Of a stretch of DNA of 64,000 bases, positions 30,480 to 38,388 are shown piece after piece (the first letter of the stretch is position 1; every line of letters begins with the position of its first letter). Source of the stretch: Enterocloster clostridioformis (GTDB taxonomy: Bacteria; Bacillota; Clostridia; Lachnospirales; Lachnospiraceae); contig NZ_JAIWZC010000001.1 in the NCBI RefSeq assembly GCF_020297485.1, forward strand, positions 248,001 to 312,000. Reading direction: 5' to 3'. A program made the translations under genes and the position numbers. Below the pieces are notes generated by a model, which ran no database searches, was not told the origin of the DNA, and saw only the letters and a program-made list of their open reading frames with translations.

Positions 30480-30905
30480 ATGAGAGATGATTTATTCCAG
30501 AAAGTGCTGGCCAAAACAGCATTAGCTATTCTGACTGATGACTCGGACAATATCATTTGGGAGACAGACAAAAGTCCGGTCTCAGGGATGTATCGCGCAT
30601 ACTTTAAGAACAAATTTTCTGAGTCAAAGGATATGATTCTATATGCCAGTCAAGCAGGTATTGCGATGGGAATTATGGCAGGACAGATACCAATCAGAGA
30701 ATGCCATGCGGTAAAAGTGTCTGAAGGTGGATTGAGGTTATTAAAGGAAGAAGGAGTTAAATCTGCCTACGAAGAAATAATTCCTCTAATAAAATCATCC
30801 AAGGATGATAATATAATTTGTCCTATTGAGCAATTCCTATATGAACATGAAGAAAGACAGGAGCAATGGAGATTTCTTGAAGCGCGATTTAAAGGTAGAA
30901 ATTAA
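30480..30905 (+). CDS. DUF1893-like protein
   Basis: 141 residues from ATG 30480 (a TTG 18 bases upstream is possible). The C-terminal half resembles DUF1893: IAMGIMAGQIPIRECHAVKV, then LLKEEGVKSAYEEIIPLI and NIICPIEQFL, matching the family's ending with conserved CPxE. DUF1893 has a cytidine-deaminase-like fold without a known reaction. Here the N-terminal half (ALAILTDDSDNIIWETDKSP) is also in the family's pattern of a short beta region. It follows the PatB gene by 20 bases and is probably in the same operon. Role unknown. Confidence 0.6.
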   Translation: MRDDLFQKVLAKTALAILTDDSDNIIWETDKSPVSGMYRAYFKNKFSESKDMILYASQAGIAMGIMAGQIPIRECHAVKVSEGGLRLLKEEGVKSAYEEIIPLIKSSKDDNIICPIEQFLYEHEERQEQWRFLEARFKGRN

Positions 30906-31067
30906 TCCAGAAGCCTGGAAAGATAACAGCATATTTAAAGAGAATGACAACAGGCAAAGGTATGGATAAGATGAAACGCTATGCGACCATTTTGCCTTGA
31001 TTTTACGTTGTTGCCCGCGGCTGGACATGCAACCTCAAAAGAATGTTGTGCAAATCATATAAAATGC

Positions 31068-31096
31068 TTGAAAAATTCTGAAAAATTTAGTAAAAT
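31068..31096 (+). promoter_or_regulatory. Promoter of the EF-G-like gene
   Basis: TTGAAA (31068-31073), 17 bases, TAAAAT (31091-31096), with an AT-rich upstream stretch. The ribosome site ACAGGAGGGAAG precedes the start at 31137. Confidence 0.75.
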
Positions 31097-31136
31097 ATAC
31101 GCATAGGCTTAAATTTAATGAACAGGAGGGAAGTTT

Positions 31137-33233
31137 ATGAACGTATATGGAACTGAACAAATCCGCAACGTTGTATTACTTGGACATGGAGGCGCTGGTA
31201 AGACAACAGTTGCGGAAGCATTGGCGCTGCTGACTGGTGTTACAAAACGTATGGGCAAGGTGCCGGACGGAAACACCATCAGCGATTATGACAAGGAAGA
31301 AATCAAGAGACAGTTTTCTATCTCCACCACCCTGATTCCGCTGGAATATGAGGGAGAGGACGGGCCAATTAAGATTAACCTTCTGGATACGCCGGGATTT
31401 TTTGATTTTGTAGGAGAGGTTGAGGAGGCAATCAGTGTTGCCGATGCGGCCATTATCGTTGTCAACTGTAAGGCAGGTATTGAGCCTGGTACAGAGAGGG
31501 CATGGGAGATGTGCGAGAAGTACAACCTGCCCAGGCTGATTTTCGTCACTAATATGGACGATGACCATGCCAGCTATCGTGAGCTTGTGGTTAAGCTGGA
31601 GACAAAGTTCGGACGTAAGATTGCTCCGTTCCAGCTGCCAATCCGTGAGAATGAAAAGTTCGTAGGTTTCGTCAATGTGGTAAAGATGGGCGGACGCCGT
31701 TTCACTAATTTAAGTGATTATGAAGAGTGTGAGATTCCGGATTATGTCCAGAAAAACCTGACCATTGCCAGGGATGCCCTCATTGAAGCCGTTGCCGAGA
31801 CCAGTGAAGAATATATGGAGCGTTATTTCCTTGGAGAAGAGTTTACCCAGGAAGAGATTTCCACCGCTCTGAGGACCCATGTTATTGAAGGGGACATCGT
31901 TCCTGTCATGATGGGTTCCGGCATTAACTGCCAGGGCTTTAAGGTTCTGCTGCAGGCCATTGACAAATACTTCCCGTCACCTGATCATTTTGAGTGTATC
32001 GGCGTGGATGTTTCCACAGGCGAGCGCTTTACCGCCAAATACAACGACGATGTGTCCCTGTCCGCCAGAGTGTTCAAGACCATCGTGGACCCATTCATCG
32101 GCAAGTATTCACTGATGAAGATTTGTACAGGTACCCTTAAAGGCGATACGATTGTGTATAATGTAAATAAGGATACGGAGGAAAAGATTGGCAAGCTCTA
32201 TATCCTGCGGGGCAAGGACCAGATTGAGGTGCAGGAGCTGAGGGCAGGCGACATCGGAGCCGTTGCAAAGCTGACCGTGACCCAGACCGGCGATACCATG
32301 GCTGTGCGCACGGCACCCATTGTATACCATAAGCCGCAGACCTCCACACCATACACATACATGGCATATAAGGCTGCGAACAAGGGTGAGGATGACAAGG
32401 TATCCACGGCTCTGGCTAAGATGATGGAGGAAGACTTAACCCTTAAGGTTGTCAACGACGCTGAGAACCGTCAGGCCCTGTTATACGGCATAGGCGATCA
32501 GCAGTTGGATGTGGTAATCAGCAAGCTGCAGAGCCGCTATAAGGTTGACGTGACCTTAAGCCCGCCTAAGTTTGCATTCCGCGAGACCCTGCGCAAGAAA
32601 GTAAAGGTTCAGGGCAAGCATAAGAAACAATCCGGCGGACACGGACAGTATGGCGATGTCATTATGGAGTTTGAGCCATCCGGCGATTTGGAGACACCGT
32701 ACGTATTTGAGGAAAAGATATTCGGCGGTTCCGTACCCAGGAACTACTTCCCGGCTGTTGAGAAGGGACTGCAGGAATGCGTATTAAAGGGACCGCTGGC
32801 GGGTTATCCGGTTGTGGGCTTAAAGGCCACTCTTCTGGATGGCTCCTATCACCCGGTGGATTCCTCGGAGATGGCATTTAAGATGGCCACCATTCTTGCA
32901 TTTAAGCAGGGCTTCATGGAAGCAAATCCAGTACTCCTTGAACCCATTGCCTCCCTTAAGGTTACTGTTCCGGATAAGTTTACAGGCGACGTCATGGGCG
33001 ATTTAAACCGCAGAAGAGGACGCGTGCTGGGCATGAATTCCAATCACAACGGAAAGCAGGTCATTGAGGCGGATATTCCTATGTCTGAGCTCTTTGGATA
33101 TAATACGGACCTACGCTCCATGACAGGCGGCCTGGGCGATTATTCCTATGAATTCAGCCGCTATGAGCAGGCTCCCGGCGATGTACAGAAACGTGAGATA
33201 GAAGCAAGGGCTGCAGCCAAGGACGGCGAATAA
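31137..33233 (+). CDS. Elongation factor G-like translational GTPase (EF-G paralogue)
   Basis: 698 residues, full EF-G domain order. G1 is GHGGAGKTT (residue about 17), G3 DTPGFFDF (about 82). The G4 position reads FVTNMDDDHAS, TNMD rather than the usual NKMD. Domain II follows (about 300-400), then III-V, with GGHGQYGDVIMEFEP (domain IV start) and KPxLLEP-like ANPVLLEPIASLKVTVP. Domain IV and V are complete, so it should bind ribosomes. Paralogues of this type are often annotated as fusA2 or tetracycline-resistance-like; resistance cannot be claimed. Codon use looks native and fairly optimal. Confidence 0.88.
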   Translation: MNVYGTEQIRNVVLLGHGGAGKTTVAEALALLTGVTKRMGKVPDGNTISDYDKEEIKRQFSISTTLIPLEYEGEDGPIKINLLDTPGFFDFVGEVEEAISVADAAIIVVNCKAGIEPGTERAWEMCEKYNLPRLIFVTNMDDDHASYRELVVKLETKFGRKIAPFQLPIRENEKFVGFVNVVKMGGRRFTNLSDYEECEIPDYVQKNLTIARDALIEAVAETSEEYMERYFLGEEFTQEEISTALRTHVIEGDIVPVMMGSGINCQGFKVLLQAIDKYFPSPDHFECIGVDVSTGERFTAKYNDDVSLSARVFKTIVDPFIGKYSLMKICTGTLKGDTIVYNVNKDTEEKIGKLYILRGKDQIEVQELRAGDIGAVAKLTVTQTGDTMAVRTAPIVYHKPQTSTPYTYMAYKAANKGEDDKVSTALAKMMEEDLTLKVVNDAENRQALLYGIGDQQLDVVISKLQSRYKVDVTLSPPKFAFRETLRKKVKVQGKHKKQSGGHGQYGDVIMEFEPSGDLETPYVFEEKIFGGSVPRNYFPAVEKGLQECVLKGPLAGYPVVGLKATLLDGSYHPVDSSEMAFKMATILAFKQGFMEANPVLLEPIASLKVTVPDKFTGDVMGDLNRRRGRVLGMNSNHNGKQVIEADIPMSELFGYNTDLRSMTGGLGDYSYEFSRYEQAPGDVQKREIEARAAAKDGE

Positions 33234-33244
33234 AAGTAAATGCC

Positions 33245-33279
33245 ACAGCTGCCCGGAGTAAGTTTGGGCAGCTGTTTTT
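33245..33279 (+). terminator. Terminator of the EF-G-like gene
   Basis: Stem ACAGCTGCCC with GGGCAGCTGT, 11-base loop, followed by TTTTTCC. It begins 12 bases after the stop. Confidence 0.88.
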
Positions 33280-33446
33280 CCATGCATGTTTTCCGGAATA
33301 TGTGGCAAATTAAATATTATATCAAAAAGTCATTTTAATGTTGCAAATATCACAGAAAAACAGGAATACTTATGATATAGTAATGACATCAAAGGAAATG
33401 ATTCAAAACAAAGATAAATGATATGATAATTAAGGAGGAAATGATA

Positions 33447-33611
33447 ATGAAAAAATATGTATGTGATCCATGTGGATGGATATATGACCCTGAGGCAGGC
33501 GATCCGGACGGCGGAATCGAGCCGGGAACCGCATTTGAGGATATTCCGGATGATTGGGTATGTCCTATCTGCGGAGTCGGAAAAGATATGTTCTCTGTTG
33601 TTGAAGAATAA
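33447..33611 (+). CDS. Rubredoxin
   Basis: 54 residues, the normal size of a one-iron rubredoxin. The Fe(Cys)4 site is formed by [13 protein letters not shown] and [12 protein letters not shown] (CxxCG near residue 6 and CxxCG near 39). It is a small cytoplasmic electron carrier used in anaerobes for oxygen and peroxide reduction. ATG at 33447 is chosen, 8 bases after AAGGAGG; ATG at 33441 is less well spaced. It is monocistronic, with a strong terminator. Confidence 0.95.
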   Translation: MKKYVCDPCGWIYDPEAGDPDGGIEPGTAFEDIPDDWVCPICGVGKDMFSVVEE

Positions 33612-33621
33612 GATGTGCGCT

Positions 33622-33663
33622 GGCGCCTCTTCCCGGATAAAACCCGGGAATAGGCGCCTTTTT
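33622..33663 (+). terminator. Terminator of the rubredoxin gene
   Basis: Nested stem GGCGCCT with AGGCGCC outside and TTCCCGG with CCGGGAA inside, followed by TTTTTA. Confidence 0.9.
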
Positions 33664-33677
33664 ATTTGATTTTCCCC

Positions 33678-33706
33678 TTGTACATAATCTGGAAAGAGTT
33701 TACAAT
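33678..33706 (+). promoter_or_regulatory. Promoter of the GGDEF/EAL gene
   Basis: TTGTAC (33678-33683), 17 bases, TACAAT (33701-33706), about 35 bases upstream of the start codon at 33748. Confidence 0.6.
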
Positions 33707-33747
33707 AAAGAGAGAGCTTTCAAATATAGTAAAGAGGATTTTTTGAG

Positions 33748-36300
33748 ATGGAAGAACAGCAAAACTCATTTAAGGATACATTCCTGGCAGCTGTTTTGGA
33801 CCAAATGGACACCAATTTCTATATAACGGATGTAGAAACGGATGAAATCCTTTATATGAATAAAACCATGAAGGAAACCTTCGGGCTTACAAGGCCGGAA
33901 GGCTGTGTCTGTTGGCAGGTGCTGCAAAAGGATATGAAGGAACGGTGCCCTTACTGTAAAATCAGGCAGATGGAACAGATGGAGGGCAATAAAATCTGTG
34001 TCTGGCGCGAGACCAATTCTGTGACCGGCAAAAAATACAGGAATTATGACAGCCTGATTCAGTGGAGGGGGAAGATATACCACATTCAGAATTCCGTGGA
34101 CATGACGGAATATGACAAGATTTCGGAGACGGCCCGCACCGATGAGCTGACACGCATGCTAAACCGCCGGGGAGGCAGTGAACGCCTTATGCGGGCCCTG
34201 GAGCAGGGGAGCCGTGAGAACCAGGTGGTGACCGTGGTACTGTATGATATCAACGAGCTGAAATCGGTCAATGACCGGTATGGACACAGCGAGGGGGACA
34301 GGCTTCTTCAGTACGTGGCAGCCATAGCCAAGGAGTGCCTTGGAAGGCTGGACTTCATGTACCGTCTCAGCGGTGATGAGTTCGTCATGGTATTTTATGG
34401 GCGGGACATGAAAGCGGCAGACGAAAGCATGAAGCGTCTCTTGACCAGGGCAGGACAGGAACGGAAACGCCAGCTCCAGGAATATGACGTCTCCTTCAGC
34501 TATGGAATCGCAGAGGTCTGTCCTGGGGATATGGGCTCGGTGGAGGACATCATATCCCGGGCAGACGAGCAGATGTATATACAGAAGAGAGGATATCACA
34601 TAGAGCGTGCCAAGCGCAGGCTTGGGGAGAAACATGAGGACGGGGATGCCCCCTTTTATTATGACGGCGGAAGCCTCTATGAAGCGCTGTCTGCCAGCAC
34701 GGACGACTATATCTTTGTGGGAAATATGAAGACCGGGGTATTTTGTTATCCCCAGGCCATGGTGGAGGAATTCGGCCTGCCGGGCCAGGTGGTCAGGGAG
34801 GCAGCCGCATTTTGGGGGCAGCTGATTCATCCCCATGATGAGGCCTATTTTCTGGAGAGCAATCAGAGTATAGCAGACGGAAGAGAAGAGTATCACAACA
34901 TAGAGTACCGGGCCAGGAACGTGAGAGGGGAGTGGACATGGCTGCGGTGCAGGGGAAAGATGCTCAGGGATAAGGACGGGCAGCCTAAGCTGTTTGCCGG
35001 CATGATCAGCAATCTGGGCAAAAAGAACCAGATTGACCATATGACCGGCCTTTACAACAAATATGAATTTGAGGAAAATATAAAGAAATACCTGGCAGAC
35101 CGCAAATGCATGGACACCATCGGCCTTATGGTGCTGGACATGGATTCCTTTAAAAATATCAATGCTCTGTATGACCGGTCTTTCGGGGACGAGGTCCTGC
35201 GGATTACGGCCCAGAAGGTGGCATCCATGCTTCCGCCCAATGCCATGCTCTACCGGCTGGATGGGGATGAATTCGGCATCCTCCTCCTGGGCGGAGACGC
35301 AAAAGAGGCGGCCCATCTATTTGACAAGCTGCAGCAGAACTTCTGCAAACAGCAGGAATACGGAGGAAAGAAATACTTCTGTACCCTGTCGGCGGGATAT
35401 GCTGCTTATCCGGAGGACGGGGGCAATTATCTGGAGCTCTTTAAGAGGGCCAACTACTCCCTGGAATACTCCAAAATCATGGGAAAGAACCGGATGACCG
35501 TGTTTTCCAGGAATATTCTGGCCGACAGGGAGCGGCGGCTGGAGCTGATGGAGCTTTTGCGTGAGAGCGTGGAGCGCGGATTTGCGGGGTTCTCCATCCA
35601 TTACCAGCCCCAGGCAGACACTTTGTCGGGCAGGCTCTGCGGAGCGGAGGCCCTGGCCAGATGGCACTGCGGCAAGTATGGGGATGTCTCTCCCGGAGAG
35701 TTCATACCTTTGATGGAGCAGAGCGGTTTAATCGTACCTTTTGGACAGTGGATACTGAGCCATGGCATGGCCCAATGCCTGGAGTGGCGCCGGTCAAGGC
35801 CGGATTTCCAGATTAGTGTGAATCTGTCCTATATCCAGCTTTCCCAGGGGGACTTTATCTCCTTCCTCAGGACGGCTCTGGAGGAAAACAGCCTGGATCC
35901 ATCCAGGCTCATCATGGAACTGACCGAGACATATCTGGCAAAGGCAGAGGAGGACACCCTCCGCCTGATCGCACAGATGAAGGAGCTTGGGGTAAAAATT
36001 GCCATGGATGATTTCGGAGTGGGATATTCGTCTCTGTTTTCATTGAAAAGCATCCCCGTGGATGTGGTGAAGATAGACAGAAGATTTGTGAAGGGGATTA
36101 CCTCAGAGCCCTTTAATGCCACCTTTATCCGATCCATCACCGACCTGTGCCATGATGTGGGCAGGAAGGTATGCCTGGAGGGAGTGGAGACAAAAGAGGA
36201 ATATGAGGCTGTAAGGGAACTGGGAATGGAATATATACAAGGATATTATTTTGGGCGCCCTATGAGCGCCCGGCAGTTTGAGGACAGGCTAAAGGAATAA
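33748..36300 (+). CDS. Dual GGDEF plus EAL cyclic-di-GMP signalling protein with PAS-like sensors
   Basis: 850 residues, no membrane segment. Order: PAS-like domain (about 10-110, with Cys-rich CPYCKIRQME), GGDEF-1 (about 130-290, signature RLSGDEFV), second PAS-like domain with PAC (about 310-425, WTWLRCRGKML), GGDEF-2 (about 430-590, RLDGDEFG), EAL (about 600-850). The EAL domain keeps AEALARW, NLSYIQL, ELTETYL, DDFGVGYSSL and EGVETKEEYE, so it is probably an active phosphodiesterase. Both GGDEF loops deviate at the first Gly (S or D) but keep GDEF, so one may synthesise or sense. Its 3' end overlaps that of a convergent regulator gene by 12 bases. Confidence 0.93.
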   Translation: MEEQQNSFKDTFLAAVLDQMDTNFYITDVETDEILYMNKTMKETFGLTRPEGCVCWQVLQKDMKERCPYCKIRQMEQMEGNKICVWRETNSVTGKKYRNYDSLIQWRGKIYHIQNSVDMTEYDKISETARTDELTRMLNRRGGSERLMRALEQGSRENQVVTVVLYDINELKSVNDRYGHSEGDRLLQYVAAIAKECLGRLDFMYRLSGDEFVMVFYGRDMKAADESMKRLLTRAGQERKRQLQEYDVSFSYGIAEVCPGDMGSVEDIISRADEQMYIQKRGYHIERAKRRLGEKHEDGDAPFYYDGGSLYEALSASTDDYIFVGNMKTGVFCYPQAMVEEFGLPGQVVREAAAFWGQLIHPHDEAYFLESNQSIADGREEYHNIEYRARNVRGEWTWLRCRGKMLRDKDGQPKLFAGMISNLGKKNQIDHMTGLYNKYEFEENIKKYLADRKCMDTIGLMVLDMDSFKNINALYDRSFGDEVLRITAQKVASMLPPNAMLYRLDGDEFGILLLGGDAKEAAHLFDKLQQNFCKQQEYGGKKYFCTLSAGYAAYPEDGGNYLELFKRANYSLEYSKIMGKNRMTVFSRNILADRERRLELMELLRESVERGFAGFSIHYQPQADTLSGRLCGAEALARWHCGKYGDVSPGEFIPLMEQSGLIVPFGQWILSHGMAQCLEWRRSRPDFQISVNLSYIQLSQGDFISFLRTALEENSLDPSRLIMELTETYLAKAEEDTLRLIAQMKELGVKIAMDDFGVGYSSLFSLKSIPVDVVKIDRRFVKGITSEPFNATFIRSITDLCHDVGRKVCLEGVETKEEYEAVRELGMEYIQGYYFGRPMSARQFEDRLKE

Positions 36301-36939
36301 GCGGACACAGCGCTTGTCCATCTCAATCAGTCCCTCCTCCTTCATGCGTTTCAGTTCCCTTGTCATGGCGCTGCGGTCAATGGAAAGGTAATCGGCCAGG
36401 TCCACCATGGTAAAGGGGAGACTGAAGGAGGAGGCTTTGGCCTGGGCGGCCAGCTGCATGAAGTAGCATATGAGCTTCTCGCGGATGGTGCGCTGAGACA
36501 GGACCTCCACCCTGCGGCTTAAGTTTAAGGCCCGCTCCGAAATCAGGTCCAGCAGATTCTGGGTCAGCTGGTGGTGGTGGGCGCAGGACTTGGTGCAGGG
36601 AGAGCCGATGGTGGCATAGTGGATGAAGAGAATGTCACAGGGGCTGTCGCAGACAACGCTGATACCGGCATGTTCGCTGCCCTTGTAGGACAGCAGATGG
36701 CCGAAGATGTCCTGGGGGCCCAGGCGCTCCAGGATGGTTCTGGCTCCGTTGTATTCATAGCGGACAACGGAGGCAGTGCCTTTGCCTATAATGCCGATTT
36801 CATGAAAGCCCTCATCGTAATCGCATATGGTCTCGCCTGCCTTAAACTGTTTTGTCCTTCCGTCCAGGCAGGAGAGCAGTTTTTTATACTCGTCAATGGA
36901 AATGTCTTTAAATAGGTTTTTCTGAAAATATTCTGTCAT
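36289..36939 (-). CDS. Crp/Fnr-family transcriptional regulator
   Basis: 216 residues. The N-terminal cyclic-nucleotide-binding-like beta-roll (about 20-115) contains IGIIGKGTASVVRYEYNGAR and LGPQDIFGHLLSYKG. The C-terminal winged helix (about 150-216) has LPFTMVDLADYLSIDRSAMT, then RELKRMKEEGLIEMDK. Two Cys in SPCTKSCAHHH (about 113-121) might bind metal or sense redox, but a full FNR four-Cys set is absent. The stop overlaps the GGDEF/EAL gene end. A perfect palindrome upstream may be its own operator. Confidence 0.88.
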   Translation of the reverse strand: MTEYFQKNLFKDISIDEYKKLLSCLDGRTKQFKAGETICDYDEGFHEIGIIGKGTASVVRYEYNGARTILERLGPQDIFGHLLSYKGSEHAGISVVCDSPCDILFIHYATIGSPCTKSCAHHHQLTQNLLDLISERALNLSRRVEVLSQRTIREKLICYFMQLAAQAKASSFSLPFTMVDLADYLSIDRSAMTRELKRMKEEGLIEMDKRCVRLFL

Positions 36940-36995
36940 GTTTCTTTTACCCTGCTATCTTTTATGGTATGATATTTATTATCATAATACTTTTT

Positions 36996-37011
36996 TGTTG
37001 CAATTGCAACA
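36996..37011. promoter_or_regulatory. Perfect 16-bp palindrome between Crp/Fnr and CPBP genes
   Basis: TGTTGCAATTGCAACA lies 57 bases upstream of the Crp/Fnr start and about 100 upstream of the CPBP start. Its size and symmetry fit a Crp/Fnr dimer site for control of one or both divergent genes. Confidence 0.55.
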
Positions 37012-37040
37012 CTAAAAAGAACTGTCTTTTGGCAGTTACC

Positions 37041-37082
37041 ATACAGTGCGGTGTGACACATAGAACAGGAGCCGCACTGTAT
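37041..37082. repeat. Inverted repeat in the CPBP leader
   Basis: Perfect 11-base arms ATACAGTGCGG and CCGCACTGTAT, separated by 20 bases. Neither strand has a following T-run. It may be an mRNA structure or a second operator pair. Confidence 0.6.
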
Positions 37083-37113
37083 AAGATCTGATGAAGGAGA
37101 CTGGATATGGCCT

Positions 37114-38169
37114 ATGATATATGAATATGAAAACAGGGGAACGGCCTGGGAGCCGGACCCGGAGCAGGCAGCTGCCATGGAGCGGCGCCAGAGGAAGCAG
37201 TTCTCACATGTGGGGCTGGCGGCAGCGGCCTTTATGCTGATTACCCTGGCTGCCCAGATGACGGTCATGGTCCTGGTGGGGCTGCTTAATTCCCTGCTGG
37301 GCGATTTCATTGATTTTTACGGATTTACGGGGCGTATGCTTATGTCGTCCCTGCCCATGTACCTGGTGGCCTTTCCGGCGGCGGCAGGACTGCTCCAGCT
37401 TGTGCCGAAGTGCGGTTCGCCCCAGAAGGAGCAGTGGGGATTCTGGAAATTTGCGTCCTTTTTTGTCATTGCAGTGGGAATCGGGCTGGCAGGAAATATT
37501 CTGGGCAGGCTGGCAGGGATTTTACAGCCATCGGGACCTGACTCCGTTTTATTGGACCAGCTTATCAGAAATTCCAGCCTGTGGGTCAATCTGCTGACGA
37601 CGGTCATCATGGCTCCTGTGGTGGAGGAGCTTTTTTTCAGAAAGCTGGTCATGGACCGGCTGCTGGGATATGGACAGAAAGCAGCCATCATCATGTCGGG
37701 CATTATGTTCGGCATGGCCCACGGCAATTTTTCCCAGTTTTTTTATGCCTTTGGCATTGGAATTCTTTGGGCCTACGTGTACGCAAAGACAGGGAAGGTG
37801 GGATACACCATTGGGTTCCATATGCTGTTTAACCTGTTGGGCGGCGTCATCACCGTGGAACTGTCAAAGGGCGCCCAGGGGCTGGCAGAGGGGCCGTGGA
37901 TTATACGGCAGATTGAATCTATTCTGGGAATTGACATGGGATGGCTGGTGACCGCGTTTTCCTCTGTCATGATACTGGCATATTTCTTTTTCATGCTGGC
38001 CTGCCTCATTGCGGCCATTATCCTTATCATCATGTACCGGCGCCAGATTACCTTCCGGCCGGGACAATGGCCTCTGAGAAAGGGAAGAGCATTCAAGACG
38101 GCATTTCTGAATGTGGGGATGATTGTCTATTTTGTCATATGCTGCGGCTTGTTTATATTAAATTGGTGA
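37114..38169 (+). CDS. CPBP-family intramembrane metalloprotease (CAAX/Abi type)
   Basis: 351 residues with about eight membrane segments from residue 30 onward. The catalytic marks of the family are APVVEELFFRKLVMDR (about 168-183, EExxxR) and FGMAHGNFSQF (about 201, FxxxH); a third conserved region is HMLFNLLGG (about 236). Members process or bind prenylated-like or bacteriocin-related peptides, or scaffold; the substrate is unknown. A short charged N-terminus (YEYENRGTAWEPDPEQAA) is cytoplasmic. The ribosome site GAAGGAG is 14 bases from the ATG used, slightly far, so the start is uncertain. Confidence 0.85.
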   Translation: MIYEYENRGTAWEPDPEQAAAMERRQRKQFSHVGLAAAAFMLITLAAQMTVMVLVGLLNSLLGDFIDFYGFTGRMLMSSLPMYLVAFPAAAGLLQLVPKCGSPQKEQWGFWKFASFFVIAVGIGLAGNILGRLAGILQPSGPDSVLLDQLIRNSSLWVNLLTTVIMAPVVEELFFRKLVMDRLLGYGQKAAIIMSGIMFGMAHGNFSQFFYAFGIGILWAYVYAKTGKVGYTIGFHMLFNLLGGVITVELSKGAQGLAEGPWIIRQIESILGIDMGWLVTAFSSVMILAYFFFMLACLIAAIILIIMYRRQITFRPGQWPLRKGRAFKTAFLNVGMIVYFVICCGLFILNW

Positions 38170-38254
38170 TTTACACCGGCGCTTTCGTATGATAAAGTAT
38201 TAGCATGTGACAGCAATGGACATGTCAGAGTCAATATGATTTACAATGCAAAAG

Positions 38255-38307
38255 TTGTGGTGACCACAATAAAAATACTGGACAAATCGAATATTTTGTT
38301 TTATAGT
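38255..38307 (+). promoter_or_regulatory. Promoter with upstream palindrome, hydratase-citrate synthase operon
   Basis: TGGACA (38279-38284), 17 bases, TATAGT (38302-38307). The 15-base palindrome TTGTGGTGACCACAA (38255-38269) lies 9 bases upstream of the -35 box, a position suited to an activator or a CcpC-like regulator. Confidence 0.65.
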
Positions 38308-38388
38308 AATAACCAACGAATGTAAGGGGGCAGGCGGAAATCCAAGCCGAGCCCTTTTTCATAAAATCAGACACCAGGAGGTAATGAA

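Noticed and set aside
31137..33233. EF-G-like gene as a tetracycline ribosomal-protection gene
   Set aside because: Similarity is to general EF-G paralogues. There is no tet leader peptide or adjacent mobile element, and the gene has chromosomal composition.
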